A stretch of 64,000 bases of DNA from Streptomyces sp. SID8374 (GCF_009865135.1 NZ_WWGH01000002.1:2170001-2234000), one strand, 5' to 3'; shown: positions 24,499-33,732, counted from the stretch's first letter. A program made the numbers and translations. The notes: a model not told the origin generated them from the sequence alone.

Positions 24499-25245
24499 AT
24501 GTCCTTTCCGCCCCCCGGACGGCACTCGGGCGCCGCCCACCACGAGTTCTGCAACACCGGCCTCTGCTGCCGGTGCCAGATGCGTACCTGGACGACGAAG
24601 GCGGGCGACGAGCGGCTCTGCGGGCCGTGCGCCGCCTGCTGCCAGATCTGCGGCCGGGCGCCCGCACCCCATCTGGACGGACTCGACGGCGGAGTCTGCG
24701 CCGAGTGCCGCGGCCTGTGCGGCCGGTGCCACGCCCCGAAACGGCACGACGGCTCCTGCGGCTGCGACCGCTGGCGGGAGAGCGCCAAGAGCAACCCGCG
24801 CGGCTATGTCCTCCAGGCGCTGCCGCAGCAGCTTCTCCAGGCGCTCGGCGGCCGGGTCCCGAGCACCGTCCACGACCTGATCCACCAGGAGCTGGAACGC
24901 AACCGCACCGCCGGTCTCCTCCGTGAACGCATCGAACGCCGCTGGAACCTGCGCTGGGCCCACGCCCTCAACGAGAAGGACGAGGACGGCCGCCGCCGGT
25001 GGAGCGCCCAGGACATCGCCGAGCAGCTGCTGATGCCCGGATCCTGCTCCGACCCGCAGTGCGAGGACGGCCATCTCGTCACCACCGACGCCCCGTGTCC
25101 GCGTTGCAGGCAGCCCCTGCACCGGTTTGTCACCTCGGTCGCCGACGGCACCGCGACCCCGGAGCACGCCCACGCGGCGGCGGCCCGGATCCGCCGGGCG
25201 ATGCTGGAGAACCGCTCGCACCGGAATCCCCCGCCGCGCGGATAG
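24499..25245 (+). CDS. Cysteine-rich multi-zinc-ribbon protein, unknown function
   Basis: The 248-residue protein has many paired cysteines: CNTGLCCRC, CGPCAACCQIC, CAECRGLCGRC and CGC in residues 12-95, and CSDPQC with CPRC near residues 185-210. The middle is helical, with RRWNLRWAHALNEKDEDGRRRWSAQDIAEQLL. This looks like three or four zinc-binding knuckles around a helical core and suggests nucleic-acid or protein binding. CACAAT six bases before the ATG is a possible leaderless -10. I do not recognise the family. Confidence 0.62.
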   Translation: MSFPPPGRHSGAAHHEFCNTGLCCRCQMRTWTTKAGDERLCGPCAACCQICGRAPAPHLDGLDGGVCAECRGLCGRCHAPKRHDGSCGCDRWRESAKSNPRGYVLQALPQQLLQALGGRVPSTVHDLIHQELERNRTAGLLRERIERRWNLRWAHALNEKDEDGRRRWSAQDIAEQLLMPGSCSDPQCEDGHLVTTDAPCPRCRQPLHRFVTSVADGTATPEHAHAAAARIRRAMLENRSHRNPPPRG

Positions 25246-25423
25246 GCGGGCCGGTGGGCGGACAGGCGTGCGGCTCGGCGTGTTGCGAGGCGTTGCCGCA
25301 CATGGCGCGGTGTTGCGGCGGTGTGTCGTGGACGCGAAACCCGTCTGCTTTCCATGGACACTTCAAGGGGCGCGTCCTAGCGTCGGGCGGCGGCGCGACC
25401 CCCGTCCGTAACCAAGGAGCCCG

Positions 25424-27013
25424 ATGCCCCCGCCGTACCGCCGTGCGCTCGCCCGCGCCCTGGCCCTGACGCTCGCCGTCGCCTCCGTCACGCTTCTGGG
25501 CCCCGCGGCCCCCGCCGCGGCCGAGGACATCCCCAAGGCTCCCGGCCACCGCCTGGTCAGCGACTACCAGGGCGCGCCCGCCACCGCCTCCCCGGTCCCC
25601 GGCCAGGCGCCCCCGCAGCACCCGTACCTCGCCCCCAACGGCCGCAGCGGCATGCACGCGGACGCGGCGGGCAGCGGTACGCACCCGTACTCCGGGCCGC
25701 TCGGCCGCAACCCCGAAGTGGTCAGCGAGAAGATCGCTCCGGTCGGCGGCGAGTGCGCCACTGCCACCTTCGACGCGGCGGGCCGGCTGATCACGGTCTG
25801 CGGCACCTTCACCGGCTTCCTGCTCAAGCTCCTGGACCCGCGCACCCTCGACACGCTGGCCGAGTACAAGCTGCCGCAGCGCTCGTCCACCGTCGAGGCG
25901 ATCACCACCCTCGACTTTTCGAAAATCTTCAAGGACACCTCGGGCGGCGCCTACTTCTACCTGGACGACCAGGACCGGGTCGTCCTCGCCGACTCCCGCC
26001 AGCACGTCCTGCGCATCGCCCACCGGCAGAAGGCGGACGGGCGGTGGGAGTTCGTCGTCGAGAACGACTGGGACCTCACCGGGCAGGTCCCGCACGACTG
26101 CGTGAGCTGGACCAACCTCTTCCCCAGCGGTACCTGCGACCCCGTCACCTCCGTCATGCCCGACTGGCAGGGCCGGATCTGGTGGGTCACCCGGCTCGGC
26201 CGGGTCGGCACGGTCGACCCGCAGACCTCCGTCATCCGCTCCGTGCGGCTGGCCGGTGAGGAGATCCAGAACTCCTTCTCCGTGGCCCAAGACGGGGTCT
26301 CCATCGTCTCCGACCACGCCCTCTACAGCTTCACGGCCGACCCCGACGGCACCCCGCGCATCCAGTGGCGCCAGACCTACGACCGGGGCACCGGCACCAA
26401 GCCCGGCTCGGTGAACCAGGGCTCGGGGACCACGCCGGACCTCTTCGGTACCGGTGAGGAGTACGTGGCGATCACCGACAACGCGGACGACCGGATGAAC
26501 GTCCTCGTCCACCGCCGGGGCACCGACGTCCCCGCCGACCGCCGCCTCGTCTGCTCGGTCCCGGTCTTCGGCTCCGGGCAGTCGACCACCGACAACTCCC
26601 TCATCAGCTGGGGCAACAGCCTGGTCGTCGAGAACAACTACGGCTACGAGAACCCCACCTCCCTGCTGCTCGGCCGCAGCGTTGTCGGCGGCGTCACCCG
26701 CATCGACGTACGGCCCGACGGCAGCGGCTGCGACACGGTCTGGGAGAGCACCGTCCGCTCACCCTCCACGGTGCCCAAGCTCTCCACGGCCAACGGGCTG
26801 CTCTACTTCTACGAGAAGGAGCCCAACGTCCTCGGCATCGACGCCTGGTACCTCACCGCCGTCGACTTCCGTACCGGTGACCGCCGTTGGCGCAAGCTGA
26901 CCGGCACCGGACCGGCGTACGACAACAACTGGGCGCCCATCACCATCGGCCCCGACGGAACGGCGTACGCGGGGGTCTTCAACGGCATCGTGGCGGTGCG
27001 CGACACCCGCTGA
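25424..27013 (+). CDS. Secreted protein with repeated beta-propeller-like blades
   Basis: This 529-residue protein has a Sec signal peptide (ALARALALTLAVASVTLLGPAAPAAA, cleavage near residue 33). The mature part is rich in blade-like repeats such as GGECATATFDAAGRLITVCG, FYLDDQDRVVLADSRQHVLRIAH, VMPDWQGRIWWVTRLGRVGTVDPQT and ITIGPDGTAYAGVFNGIVAVRD, as in PQQ-like or quinoprotein propellers, but I see no catalytic motif. It is probably a cell-surface or secreted binding protein or enzyme. It has no operon partners. Confidence 0.68.
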   Translation: MPPPYRRALARALALTLAVASVTLLGPAAPAAAEDIPKAPGHRLVSDYQGAPATASPVPGQAPPQHPYLAPNGRSGMHADAAGSGTHPYSGPLGRNPEVVSEKIAPVGGECATATFDAAGRLITVCGTFTGFLLKLLDPRTLDTLAEYKLPQRSSTVEAITTLDFSKIFKDTSGGAYFYLDDQDRVVLADSRQHVLRIAHRQKADGRWEFVVENDWDLTGQVPHDCVSWTNLFPSGTCDPVTSVMPDWQGRIWWVTRLGRVGTVDPQTSVIRSVRLAGEEIQNSFSVAQDGVSIVSDHALYSFTADPDGTPRIQWRQTYDRGTGTKPGSVNQGSGTTPDLFGTGEEYVAITDNADDRMNVLVHRRGTDVPADRRLVCSVPVFGSGQSTTDNSLISWGNSLVVENNYGYENPTSLLLGRSVVGGVTRIDVRPDGSGCDTVWESTVRSPSTVPKLSTANGLLYFYEKEPNVLGIDAWYLTAVDFRTGDRRWRKLTGTGPAYDNNWAPITIGPDGTAYAGVFNGIVAVRDTR

Positions 27014-27097
27014 GGCGCCGGGGAACCACGCTGACACCGCACAGAAGTGCACACCACCGCACGTGGTGAGCGGTGCGTACGGCCTATGCTCGCGGCC

Positions 27098-27478
27098 ATG
27101 GAGCAACGGGAAGTCGTGAAGCGCGTGATCGGCATCCTCACAGAGGCGCGCGAAATGCAGCGCCTGCTGGAGGCGGACCTCGAACGGGAAGACCTGGATG
27201 CGGGAGCGGGCGCCGTCACCGCCCTGCTGAACGAGACGATGCCCCACATCGCCATCCCCGACGATTTCTCCGTCGAGGAGGTGGTGACGGTGGTCGGGCG
27301 CGAGGTCGGCGGCGCGGTCGAGCAGCTCGTGAGCGCCTTCACGCTCGCTTTCACGATGCTGGCGCAGGTGCACGACTCCGGGCAGACGGACGTCTCGTCG
27401 GCCGACGTCCTCCAGGACCTGGCGCTGCGGGTCGAGGCCGGCGGCCCCGAGGACGAGGACGACGGTCCGGTGGTCTGA
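27098..27478 (+). CDS. Small hypothetical protein, acidic C-terminus
   Basis: The 126-residue product is mostly helical (EQREVVKRVIGILTEAREMQRLLEADLEREDL, then VEEVVTVVGREVGGAVEQLVSAFTLAFTMLAQVHDSG) and ends in an acidic tail. I do not recognise the family. The start is set at the ATG seven bases after TATGCT, a good leaderless -10; an ATG four codons upstream overlaps that box. Confidence 0.55.
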   Translation: MEQREVVKRVIGILTEAREMQRLLEADLEREDLDAGAGAVTALLNETMPHIAIPDDFSVEEVVTVVGREVGGAVEQLVSAFTLAFTMLAQVHDSGQTDVSSADVLQDLALRVEAGGPEDEDDGPVV

Positions 27479-27568
27479 GCCGTCGTCGGCGGCCTCCTGC
27501 GTTCCGCCGCGCGCGTAGGCATAGTGGAGAGGGAGAAGCGTGAATCTCCTCGCGGTACGGAGGCAGCT

Positions 27569-27748
27569 GTGGGTAAGAGCACCGACATGGCCCGCGCCAA
27601 GGCGCGCCGGCTGAAAGGCATGAAGAAGGAGTCGGACGGCATCGCCCTCGGCGACGAGCGGCTGAAGGCCGAAGGAAGGCAGGAGCAGGACGCGGCCCGC
27701 CGGGAGGAAGAGCGGGCCCGCGCACTGGGAGGGACTTCCGACCGCTGA
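27569..27748 (+). CDS. CsbD-like small hydrophilic protein
   Basis: This 59-residue, strongly charged, helix-forming protein has the order K-x-KARRLKGMKKESDG...GDERLKAEGRQEQ, which resembles the general-stress CsbD family (KG-x-KE-x-G...GD-x-x-L-x-AEG). GTG is chosen because GGAGG lies five bases upstream. A hairpin terminator follows within 10 bp. Confidence 0.55.
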   Translation: MGKSTDMARAKARRLKGMKKESDGIALGDERLKAEGRQEQDAARREEERARALGGTSDR

Positions 27749-27755
27749 GGGTGCC

Positions 27756-27801
27756 GGGGCGCCCGTGCTGTCGCGTTCACCGCGTACGGCACGGGCGCCC
27801 C
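27756..27801. terminator. Hairpin terminator between the CsbD-like gene and the convergent endonuclease
   Basis: GGGGCGCCCGTGC (27756-27768) and GCACGGGCGCCCC (27789-27801) pair over 13 bases; the 20-base loop holds a further CGCG/CGCG pairing. No T-run follows, as is usual in Streptomyces. It can serve both strands. Confidence 0.6.
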
Positions 27802-27890
27802 CGTGCGTACGCGGCGCCTGCTGCCCCGCGTGCGGGGGCCTCTCTTCGCGTACGGGTGGGCGCCACGCGACGTATCGGCGGCGTGCCGCC

Positions 27891-28559
27891 TCAGCGGGGC
27901 CGCACCGACTCCGTGACCGCGTCCACGATCTCCTTGTCCAGGGCCGCCCGTACGAGCGCGGCAGCGAACTTCGCGTCGTCGTGCCCGCGTGCCGCCTGGG
28001 CCAGCTTGCCGGGGGAGGTGGGCAGGCCCAGCCGCTCGGCTCCCTGGAGCGCCTTCGCGCCCAGCCAGGGGCCGGTCTCCGGCCAGAGGGACTGCACCTC
28101 GCGTACGAAGATGTCGGCCCCGGCCGGTCCGATGCCCGGCACGCGCTGGAGCCCCGCCATCAGCCGGTCCCGGTCGCCGTCGGCCTCCTCGCGCAGTCGG
28201 CGCAGATCGCCCCGCCAGGTGTCCAGGACGAGCCGGGCGCCCTCACCGAGCTGGGTGGCGGTGCGTTCGTCGTAACGCCGGTAGTGGCCCTCGCCCAGCG
28301 CGTCGACCCGCTGCTGCCAGGTCGCGTCGGCCATCTTGCGCGGGGTGCGCATGCCGTGACCGAAGAGGGCGCGGGCGGCCGCCACGGCGACCGAGGCGCG
28401 GATGCGGGCGGAGAGCAGGAGGCTCAGCACCAGGAGCTGGTAGAGGGGCTGCGGGGTGTCCTTCAGCCGGATGCCCGCCTCCTCCGCGTACGTCCGGCCG
28501 CACTCTTCCACCAGCGCGTCGGCGATCCGGCGTGCCGAGGGTGGTCGCTTCCCGCTCAT
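27891..28559 (-). CDS. HhH-GPD-like endonuclease III-family protein
   Basis: The 222-residue protein has the helix-hairpin-helix LMAGLQRVPGIGPAGADIFVREVQSLWP, with the conserved PGIGP turn, and an N-terminal helical region (QPLYQLLVLSLLLSARIRASVAVAAARALF). The C-terminal four-Cys iron-sulfur loop of classical endonuclease III is missing. A role in base excision repair is likely; the damaged base is unknown. It overlaps the upstream small membrane protein gene by four bases. Confidence 0.75.
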   Translation of the reverse strand: MSGKRPPSARRIADALVEECGRTYAEEAGIRLKDTPQPLYQLLVLSLLLSARIRASVAVAAARALFGHGMRTPRKMADATWQQRVDALGEGHYRRYDERTATQLGEGARLVLDTWRGDLRRLREEADGDRDRLMAGLQRVPGIGPAGADIFVREVQSLWPETGPWLGAKALQGAERLGLPTSPGKLAQAARGHDDAKFAAALVRAALDKEIVDAVTESVRPR

Positions 28560-28738
28560 GCCAGGCCGAAGACCCGCGCGACGAAGAACCCGGCGACCAG
28601 CAACGCGCCGAGCACGATGAGGCCGATCCAGACGGCCGGGTGCTCCCAGACACCGCCGTCCGGACGCTCCTCGTGGGCGTCGCCGATGGAGCCCTCGGCG
28701 GGGGGCGTCTCTGTGGGGGGATTCAGGAGAACAGCCAT
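28556..28738 (-). CDS. Small single-helix membrane protein upstream of the endonuclease
   Basis: This is a 60-residue protein with a Pro/Glu-rich N-terminus and one C-terminal helix (WIGLIVLGALLVAGFFVARVFGLA). Its TGA overlaps the ATG of the endonuclease, so the pair is co-translated. GGAG lies close before the ATG. The family resembles DUF6480-type small proteins of streptomycetes, but I cannot be sure. Function unknown. Confidence 0.6.
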   Translation of the reverse strand: MAVLLNPPTETPPAEGSIGDAHEERPDGGVWEHPAVWIGLIVLGALLVAGFFVARVFGLA

Positions 28739-28885
28739 GTCTCCAGAGTCCCCCCGTCGCCGCTCGTTCGCACGCCGTGCGAACGGGAGGGCGCCGGCAC
28801 AGGGCCGGGGCTCCGGCACAGGGCCGTACGGAGGCACCCCGGGCGCGGAGCGCTGCACGCGGGGGAAACGGGGCACGGTCAAAGG

Positions 28886-30091
28886 ATGCCCGCCGTTTCC
28901 GCGCCCGTCATCAAGCTCGTGCAGCGCACCACCGAACCCGCGGGGGTCCAGACGCTGCGCTCCACCGCGGCCGCCGTCATCGCCTACTCCGTCGCCGTCT
29001 GGGCCCTGCCCGAACCGGCACCGCTGACCGCCCCCCTCACCGCGCTCCTGGTCGTGCAGGTGACCCTCTACGCCACCCTCACCACCGGCATCCGCCGTGT
29101 GAACTCCGTGGTCGTCGGCGTGCTCATCGCCATCGCCTTCAGCTCCCTGGTGGGGCTGACCTGGTGGAGTCTCGGCCTGACCATCTTCACCTCGCTGCTG
29201 ATCGGGCGGCTGGTGCGGGTCAACGAGTTCGTCCCCGAGGTGGCGATCAGCGCGATGCTCGTCCTCGGTGTCGCCCAGGTCGCCGACACGGCCTGGGACC
29301 GGGTGTGGGAGACGCTCATCGGGGCGGTGGTGGGGCTGCTGTTCAACCTGGTCTTCGCACCGCCCGTCTGGGTCGCGTCGGCAGGCACCTCCATCGGGTC
29401 TCTGGCCCGCCGGATGGGCACGATGCTGCGGAGCATGGGCGAGGAGGTGGTGGGGAACAACCCCGTCCCCCGGGCGGCGGCCCGGCTCCACGAGGCCCGC
29501 AGACTCGACCACGACATCGTCGAGGTCGACGCCTCGCTCCGCCAGGCGGAGGAAAGTCTCACCCTCAACCCCAGGGTGAGACAAGGGCTGCTCTACCGGG
29601 TCGTCCTGCGCACCGGACTCGACACCCTGGAGATCTGCGCGGTGGTGCTGCGGGTCCTCTCCCGCACCCTCACCGACCTGGCGAAGGCCCGCACCGAGGA
29701 GACGCTGTTCCCCGCCGATGTGGCGGGCCTGCTCCAGGAGCTGTTCGGCCAGCTCGCGGACGCCATCGAGAGTTTCGCCGAACTCGTCACCGCTCCGCTC
29801 GCCGCCGACGGCGAGGCGGCGGAGGACCGGCTCGCCGAAGCCCTCGCCCGCAGCCGCGCCACCCGCGACCGTGTGGCCGACCTGCTGCTGGAGGACGTCC
29901 AGGAGCATCCGCGCGAGTGGCAGCTGCACGGGGCCCTGCTCGCCGAGATCGACCGGGTACTGGCCGAGCTGGACATCGACGAACGGACGAAGCGGCTGGG
30001 CGAGGAGCTGGACCGCCGCTCGTCCGAGGCCCACGAACGCCACCCCCGGCTGCGCGCCGTCGTCCGGCGGCTGAGCCGGACCGGCACGTGA
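28886..30091 (+). CDS. FUSC-family/aromatic acid exporter-like membrane protein
   Basis: The 401-residue protein has an N-terminal block of about five or six helices (AAAVIAYSVAVWALPEPAPLTAPLTALLVVQVTLYATLTTGIRR to VVGLLFNLVFAPPVWV). The PLTALLVVQ-x-TLYAT-x-TG-x-R-x motif is typical of the FUSC/ArAE-1 family. A long cytoplasmic helical tail follows (residues ~165-401). Such proteins are thought to export aromatic acids, but activity varies. It is divergent from the small membrane protein/endonuclease pair. Confidence 0.75.
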   Translation: MPAVSAPVIKLVQRTTEPAGVQTLRSTAAAVIAYSVAVWALPEPAPLTAPLTALLVVQVTLYATLTTGIRRVNSVVVGVLIAIAFSSLVGLTWWSLGLTIFTSLLIGRLVRVNEFVPEVAISAMLVLGVAQVADTAWDRVWETLIGAVVGLLFNLVFAPPVWVASAGTSIGSLARRMGTMLRSMGEEVVGNNPVPRAAARLHEARRLDHDIVEVDASLRQAEESLTLNPRVRQGLLYRVVLRTGLDTLEICAVVLRVLSRTLTDLAKARTEETLFPADVAGLLQELFGQLADAIESFAELVTAPLAADGEAAEDRLAEALARSRATRDRVADLLLEDVQEHPREWQLHGALLAEIDRVLAELDIDERTKRLGEELDRRSSEAHERHPRLRAVVRRLSRTGT

Positions 30092-30213
30092 GCCGCCCCG
30101 GCGAGGCGTGTGGGGCGCGCGGGATGCGGAAGACTCCGGTCACTGGTTCGCTGGGGGCAGTGGTCCGGTTCTGACCAGGGACCAGGGACCAGGGATATGC
30201 CCAAGGAGTGGTG

Positions 30214-30405
30214 ATGAGCGGTTCGGACGAGCCCGCCGACCTGGCGCGGCAGATGCGTGAGAAGGCCCAGCAGCTCGCCGAGGCCGCGGAGCGCGCGACA
30301 GACCCGCAGGAGCGCGAGCGGCTGGAGAAGAAGTCCCGGACGATCCGGGACCGCAGCGAGCAGCAGAGCGGCATGGCCGCCGGAGACGTCTACCCGCAGA
30401 AGTAG
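30214..30405 (+). CDS. DUF6381-type small coiled protein
   Basis: The 63-residue, highly charged helical protein reads LARQMREKAQQLAEAAERATDPQERERLEKKSRTIRDRSEQQS and ends GDVYPQK, the pattern of the streptomycete DUF6381 family. AAGGAG five bases before the ATG fixes the start; two GTG codons just upstream are less suited. Function unknown. A hairpin terminator follows. Confidence 0.65.
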   Translation: MSGSDEPADLARQMREKAQQLAEAAERATDPQERERLEKKSRTIRDRSEQQSGMAAGDVYPQK

Positions 30406-30423
30406 ACACGCGTTACGCGGTAC

Positions 30424-30456
30424 CCGCCCGCCCCGGGCTCCTTCCGGGGCGGGCGG
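30424..30456. terminator. Terminator between convergent genes
   Basis: CCGCCCGCCCCGG (30424-30436) and CCGGGGCGGGCGG (30444-30456) form a perfect 13-bp stem with a seven-base loop. It lies between the DUF6381 gene and the convergent PHP gene and can stop transcription from both sides. Confidence 0.7.
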
Positions 30457-30491
30457 CTCCATGTCCGCGCTCTGCCGGGCGTACGGGGCAC

Positions 30492-31502
30492 TCACCCAGC
30501 TGCCCACTCCAGCAGCCGCTCCACCGGCCAGGTGGTCACCACCCGGTCCGCCGGTACGCCGCACTCCTCGGCCCGCGCGCAGCCGTTGATCTGCCAGTCC
30601 AGCTGGCCGGGGGCGTGCGCGTCGGTGTCGATCGAGAAGAGCGTGCCCGCCTCCACGGCTTTGCGCAGCAGCCGGCGGGGCGGGTCCAGCCGCTCGGGCC
30701 GGCAGTTGATCTCCACCGCCGTCCCCGCCTCGGCACAGGCCGCGAAGACCCGGTCCGCGTCGAACTGCGACTGGGGCCTGCCGCGCCCCGACAGCAGACG
30801 CCCCGTGCAGTGGCCGAGCACATTGGCCTGCGGATGGCGTACGGCCGCCTCCAGGCGCCGGGTCATCGGGGCCGCGTCCATCCGCAGCTTGGAGTGGACG
30901 GAGACCACCACCACGTCCAGCTGTTCCAGCAGCTCCGGCTCCTGGTCCAGCGAACCGTCGGGGAGGATGTCGCACTCGATCCCCGTCAGCAGCCGGAACG
31001 GCGCCCACTCCTCGTTGAGCCGCGCCACCACCGCCAGCTGCTCCCGCAGCCGCTCCGGCGACAGGCCGTTCGCCACCGTCAGCCGGGGCGAGTGGTCGGT
31101 GAGCACCGCCCAGTCGTGCCCCAGCTCCGCCGCCGTCCGGCCCATCTCCTCGATCGGGCTGCCGCCGTCCGACCAGTCGGAGTGGAGATGGCAGTCGCCC
31201 CGCAGCCGGGACAGCAGCTCCTGGCCCTCCTCGGGCGCGGGTTCGGCGGACGCCTCGTCCTCCAGCCGCTCCAGATAGCCCGGGACCTCACCCGCCTGGG
31301 CCTCCTGGATCACCTGGGCGGTTCGAGGGCCGATGCCGGTGACCCGTTCCAGGGTGCCCGCCGCCACCCGCTCGGCCGCCTCTCCGGGGGCCATCGCGGT
31401 CACGACCTCGGCGGCCGTCCGGAAGGCCTTCACCCGGTAGGTGGCGGCCTGCGAGCGCTCCAGCAGGAACGCGATACGCCGCAGAGCGGTGACGGGGTCC
31501 AT
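30492..31502 (-). CDS. PHP-domain phosphoesterase with N-terminal helix-hairpin-helix
   Basis: The 336-residue protein has an HhH region (residues ~1-75: GTLERVTGIGPRTAQVIQEAQ) followed by a complete PHP metal site: GDCHLHSDWSDG, LTDHS, GIECDIL, VVSVHSK, LGHCTGRLL and FSIDTDAHAPGQLDW. This is the C-terminal half of PolX-type DNA polymerases without the polymerase domain; such stand-alone forms are 3'-phosphatases or exonucleases in repair. GGAGG five bases before the ATG fixes the start. Confidence 0.85.
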   Translation of the reverse strand: MDPVTALRRIAFLLERSQAATYRVKAFRTAAEVVTAMAPGEAAERVAAGTLERVTGIGPRTAQVIQEAQAGEVPGYLERLEDEASAEPAPEEGQELLSRLRGDCHLHSDWSDGGSPIEEMGRTAAELGHDWAVLTDHSPRLTVANGLSPERLREQLAVVARLNEEWAPFRLLTGIECDILPDGSLDQEPELLEQLDVVVVSVHSKLRMDAAPMTRRLEAAVRHPQANVLGHCTGRLLSGRGRPQSQFDADRVFAACAEAGTAVEINCRPERLDPPRRLLRKAVEAGTLFSIDTDAHAPGQLDWQINGCARAEECGVPADRVVTTWPVERLLEWAAG

Positions 31503-31609
31503 CGGCACCTCCAGGTCGGAACGGCGGCCGCCCCGCAGGTCACCCGGCCGGGCCGCCTGTCCTCAGGATGGCCGCAGCGGTGCCGGAACGGCCACCGCAC
31601 CCGCCGGTA

Positions 31610-32926
31610 TCAGGAGCCGGGCGAGGCGTCGGCCTCCTCCGTCCCCGCCACCCAGCGCCCGGTCGTGAAGTCGTAGTCGTGGACGGGCCGCCCCGGCGCG
31701 CCACTCGTACGGAACGGCTGCCCGCCGTCGTCGATCCGCACCGTACCGGACCGACCCCCGCCGCTCCATCGCAGCTCCACCACCCAGTCGCAGTCGCAGC
31801 GGGCCGTACGTCCCGTGACGAGCAGGACCTCGGGGTCCGAGGCCGAGACGCGATACGGGAAGGAGACCGCCGGGATGGGCTCACCCGTGTCGTTGCCGGG
31901 CACCGAGCGGGCCACGGGGCGCTGAGCGTCGAGATCCACGTCGAACATCCGTGGGGTGAGTGCCCCGCCGCACCCAGAGCTCATCCGGTGCACCCGCCCG
32001 TCGGCAGGCTCCCGCCGCGCGACCACCCGGATCCGCAGCGCCTCCAGGACCACCGCCTGCTCACCCGTGCCCTGGAGAGTGATCCGTACGCCGGTCTCTC
32101 CCGCGTGCACCGCGCCGAGCCCCTTCGCCCAGGCCTCCGCGTCGGCCTCGGCCGGCGGCGGCGGGACGGCGCTCGGGGGAGGGGCGACGAGGTAGGCGTG
32201 CCCGCAGCCGTACCGCCAGACGTGGTCGTCGACGGTCCAGGTGAACGGGGGAGCGGTGGGCTTCGCCACCGGGGGCGGCGGCTCTGGGCGATCGGGCCGC
32301 GAGGGGTTGCCGAAGGCGGCGATCAGGACGAGCGCCAGGGCGGCGACGGCGGCGCAGGCGGCGAGGGGCGGCACCCACCGGCGTACGACAGGGGAGCGGG
32401 GCGTTGGGGGCGCGGGCACGGGCCGGTGCTCATCTCGCCGTACCGGAGCGCTGGGCGCGGGTGCGGTCGACGGCGGGGAGCCGCCGAGGGCCCCCGCAAC
32501 CGGCTGCGCCGGGGCCAGGCCCTCGGGAGGAGCCGGGGCGGCCGGAGAGCCTGCCTGGTCGGCACCCGGGGCCGCCGGAGACCCAGCCCCCTCGCCCCCC
32601 GGGGCCGCGGCCCCCTCGGCACCAGGGCCCCCCGCCCCCGCCCCCTCCTGCCGCTCCACCCGTTCCGCGTCCGCCCGGAGCCACAGGCGGTGGAGGGTCT
32701 GCCGTTCCTCGCCCGTGCGGCCGCACAGCCGGGCCAGGCGCTCCACCGGGGCGAACTCCGCCGGTACGGTCCGGCCCGTGCAGTACCGGTGGAGCGTCGA
32801 GGCGCTGACCCCGATGCGTCGGGCGAGGGACGCGTACGTCCGGCCCGAACCCTCCCTCAGCTCCCGCAGCCGCTCCGCCAGCGCCTCCCGTGCGGGCTCC
32901 TCGTCCGCTTCCCGCTCGCCCACCAC
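31610..32926 (-). CDS. Membrane-anchored XRE-type helix-turn-helix protein with extracytoplasmic domain
   Basis: The 438-residue protein has a helix-turn-helix at residues 12-85 (YASLARRIGVSASTLHRYCTGRTVPAEFAPVERLARLCG), a Pro/Ala/Gly-rich linker, one membrane helix (185-205) and an outer domain of about 230 residues with cysteines in YGCGHAYL, SSGCGGAL and CDCDWVVEL. The layout suggests a one-component transmembrane sensor, common in streptomycetes. The outer domain resembles no ligand-binding family I can name. Target genes are unknown. Confidence 0.78.
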   Translation of the reverse strand: MVGEREADEEPAREALAERLRELREGSGRTYASLARRIGVSASTLHRYCTGRTVPAEFAPVERLARLCGRTGEERQTLHRLWLRADAERVERQEGAGAGGPGAEGAAAPGGEGAGSPAAPGADQAGSPAAPAPPEGLAPAQPVAGALGGSPPSTAPAPSAPVRRDEHRPVPAPPTPRSPVVRRWVPPLAACAAVAALALVLIAAFGNPSRPDRPEPPPPVAKPTAPPFTWTVDDHVWRYGCGHAYLVAPPPSAVPPPPAEADAEAWAKGLGAVHAGETGVRITLQGTGEQAVVLEALRIRVVARREPADGRVHRMSSGCGGALTPRMFDVDLDAQRPVARSVPGNDTGEPIPAVSFPYRVSASDPEVLLVTGRTARCDCDWVVELRWSGGGRSGTVRIDDGGQPFRTSGAPGRPVHDYDFTTGRWVAGTEEADASPGS

Positions 32927-33113
32927 CCGATCGACCTCCCCGGCCGTTCCGGGGCGCGTTCCACCCCACCGTGAACACCCACGTCACCGGGGGTGGGACG
33001 GTTCCGGGCCGGCCGGAACCCGTGTCGTCCTTGTCGCCGCCCGATGGCCCGCCCCACGCTGGTGCCGCACCACCCGATCCGACCGATCGACCACCTGAAC
33101 GGGGAGTTCATCC

Positions 33114-33728
33114 ATGCGCACCACCCGCACGCTCCGCACCGCCCTCCTGACCGCCGCGGTCGCGGGCCTCGCCGCCACCGCACTGCCCATGGCACCCGCC
33201 TCCGCCGCCCCCGCCGCGCCGAAGCTCCTCTCCGCCGGGCAGTGGCCCGCCTCCCTCACCCCCTGGACCGCCGGGCCGGTGCGGAAGGGCCTGCCCGAGG
33301 ACGGCTCCGTCTGCACGGCGGGCACCACCCAGGCCAAGGGCACCCGCCACCGGGACTTCCGTACCGAACTGGACACCGGGGCCCGGCAGACGGTCACCGT
33401 CGCTCCCACCACCGCGAAGGCGAAGGCGCTCGCCGCCGACCTGCGGACCGCGCTGGCGACCTGCCTGGAGCGGCTGAAGGAGCAGGAGCCCGGGCTCGAA
33501 GGCGCCAGCCGGTACCACGGCCGGGTGAACGTGGAGGAGGGCGCGCACATCTACAGCATCGACACCTCCTACCCGGAGGCCGGCTCCACCGACATCGGCC
33601 TGTACGCCGTCGGCCGGGACGGCCGTACCGTGACCGTCCTGGAGTGGGGACAGCTGGGTGACCTGGACGGAGCCCCGCTCCAGGGGTTCAGGAAGACGAC
33701 CCGCACCGCCGTCGCCAAGCTGCACTGA
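33114..33728 (+). CDS. Secreted small protein, unknown function
   Basis: The 204-residue protein has a clear Sec signal (MRTTRTLRTALLTAAVAGLAATALPMAPASAA). The mature domain is about 170 residues and begins near LLSAGQWPASLTPW; it includes ATCLERLKEQEPGLEGASRYHGRVNVEEGAHIYSIDTSY. It looks like the streptomycete extracellular proteins of sensor-domain type that copy outer domains of lipoproteins, but I cannot assign a role. It is followed by a very strong terminator. Confidence 0.65.
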   Translation: MRTTRTLRTALLTAAVAGLAATALPMAPASAAPAAPKLLSAGQWPASLTPWTAGPVRKGLPEDGSVCTAGTTQAKGTRHRDFRTELDTGARQTVTVAPTTAKAKALAADLRTALATCLERLKEQEPGLEGASRYHGRVNVEEGAHIYSIDTSYPEAGSTDIGLYAVGRDGRTVTVLEWGQLGDLDGAPLQGFRKTTRTAVAKLH

Positions 33729-33732
33729 GACC

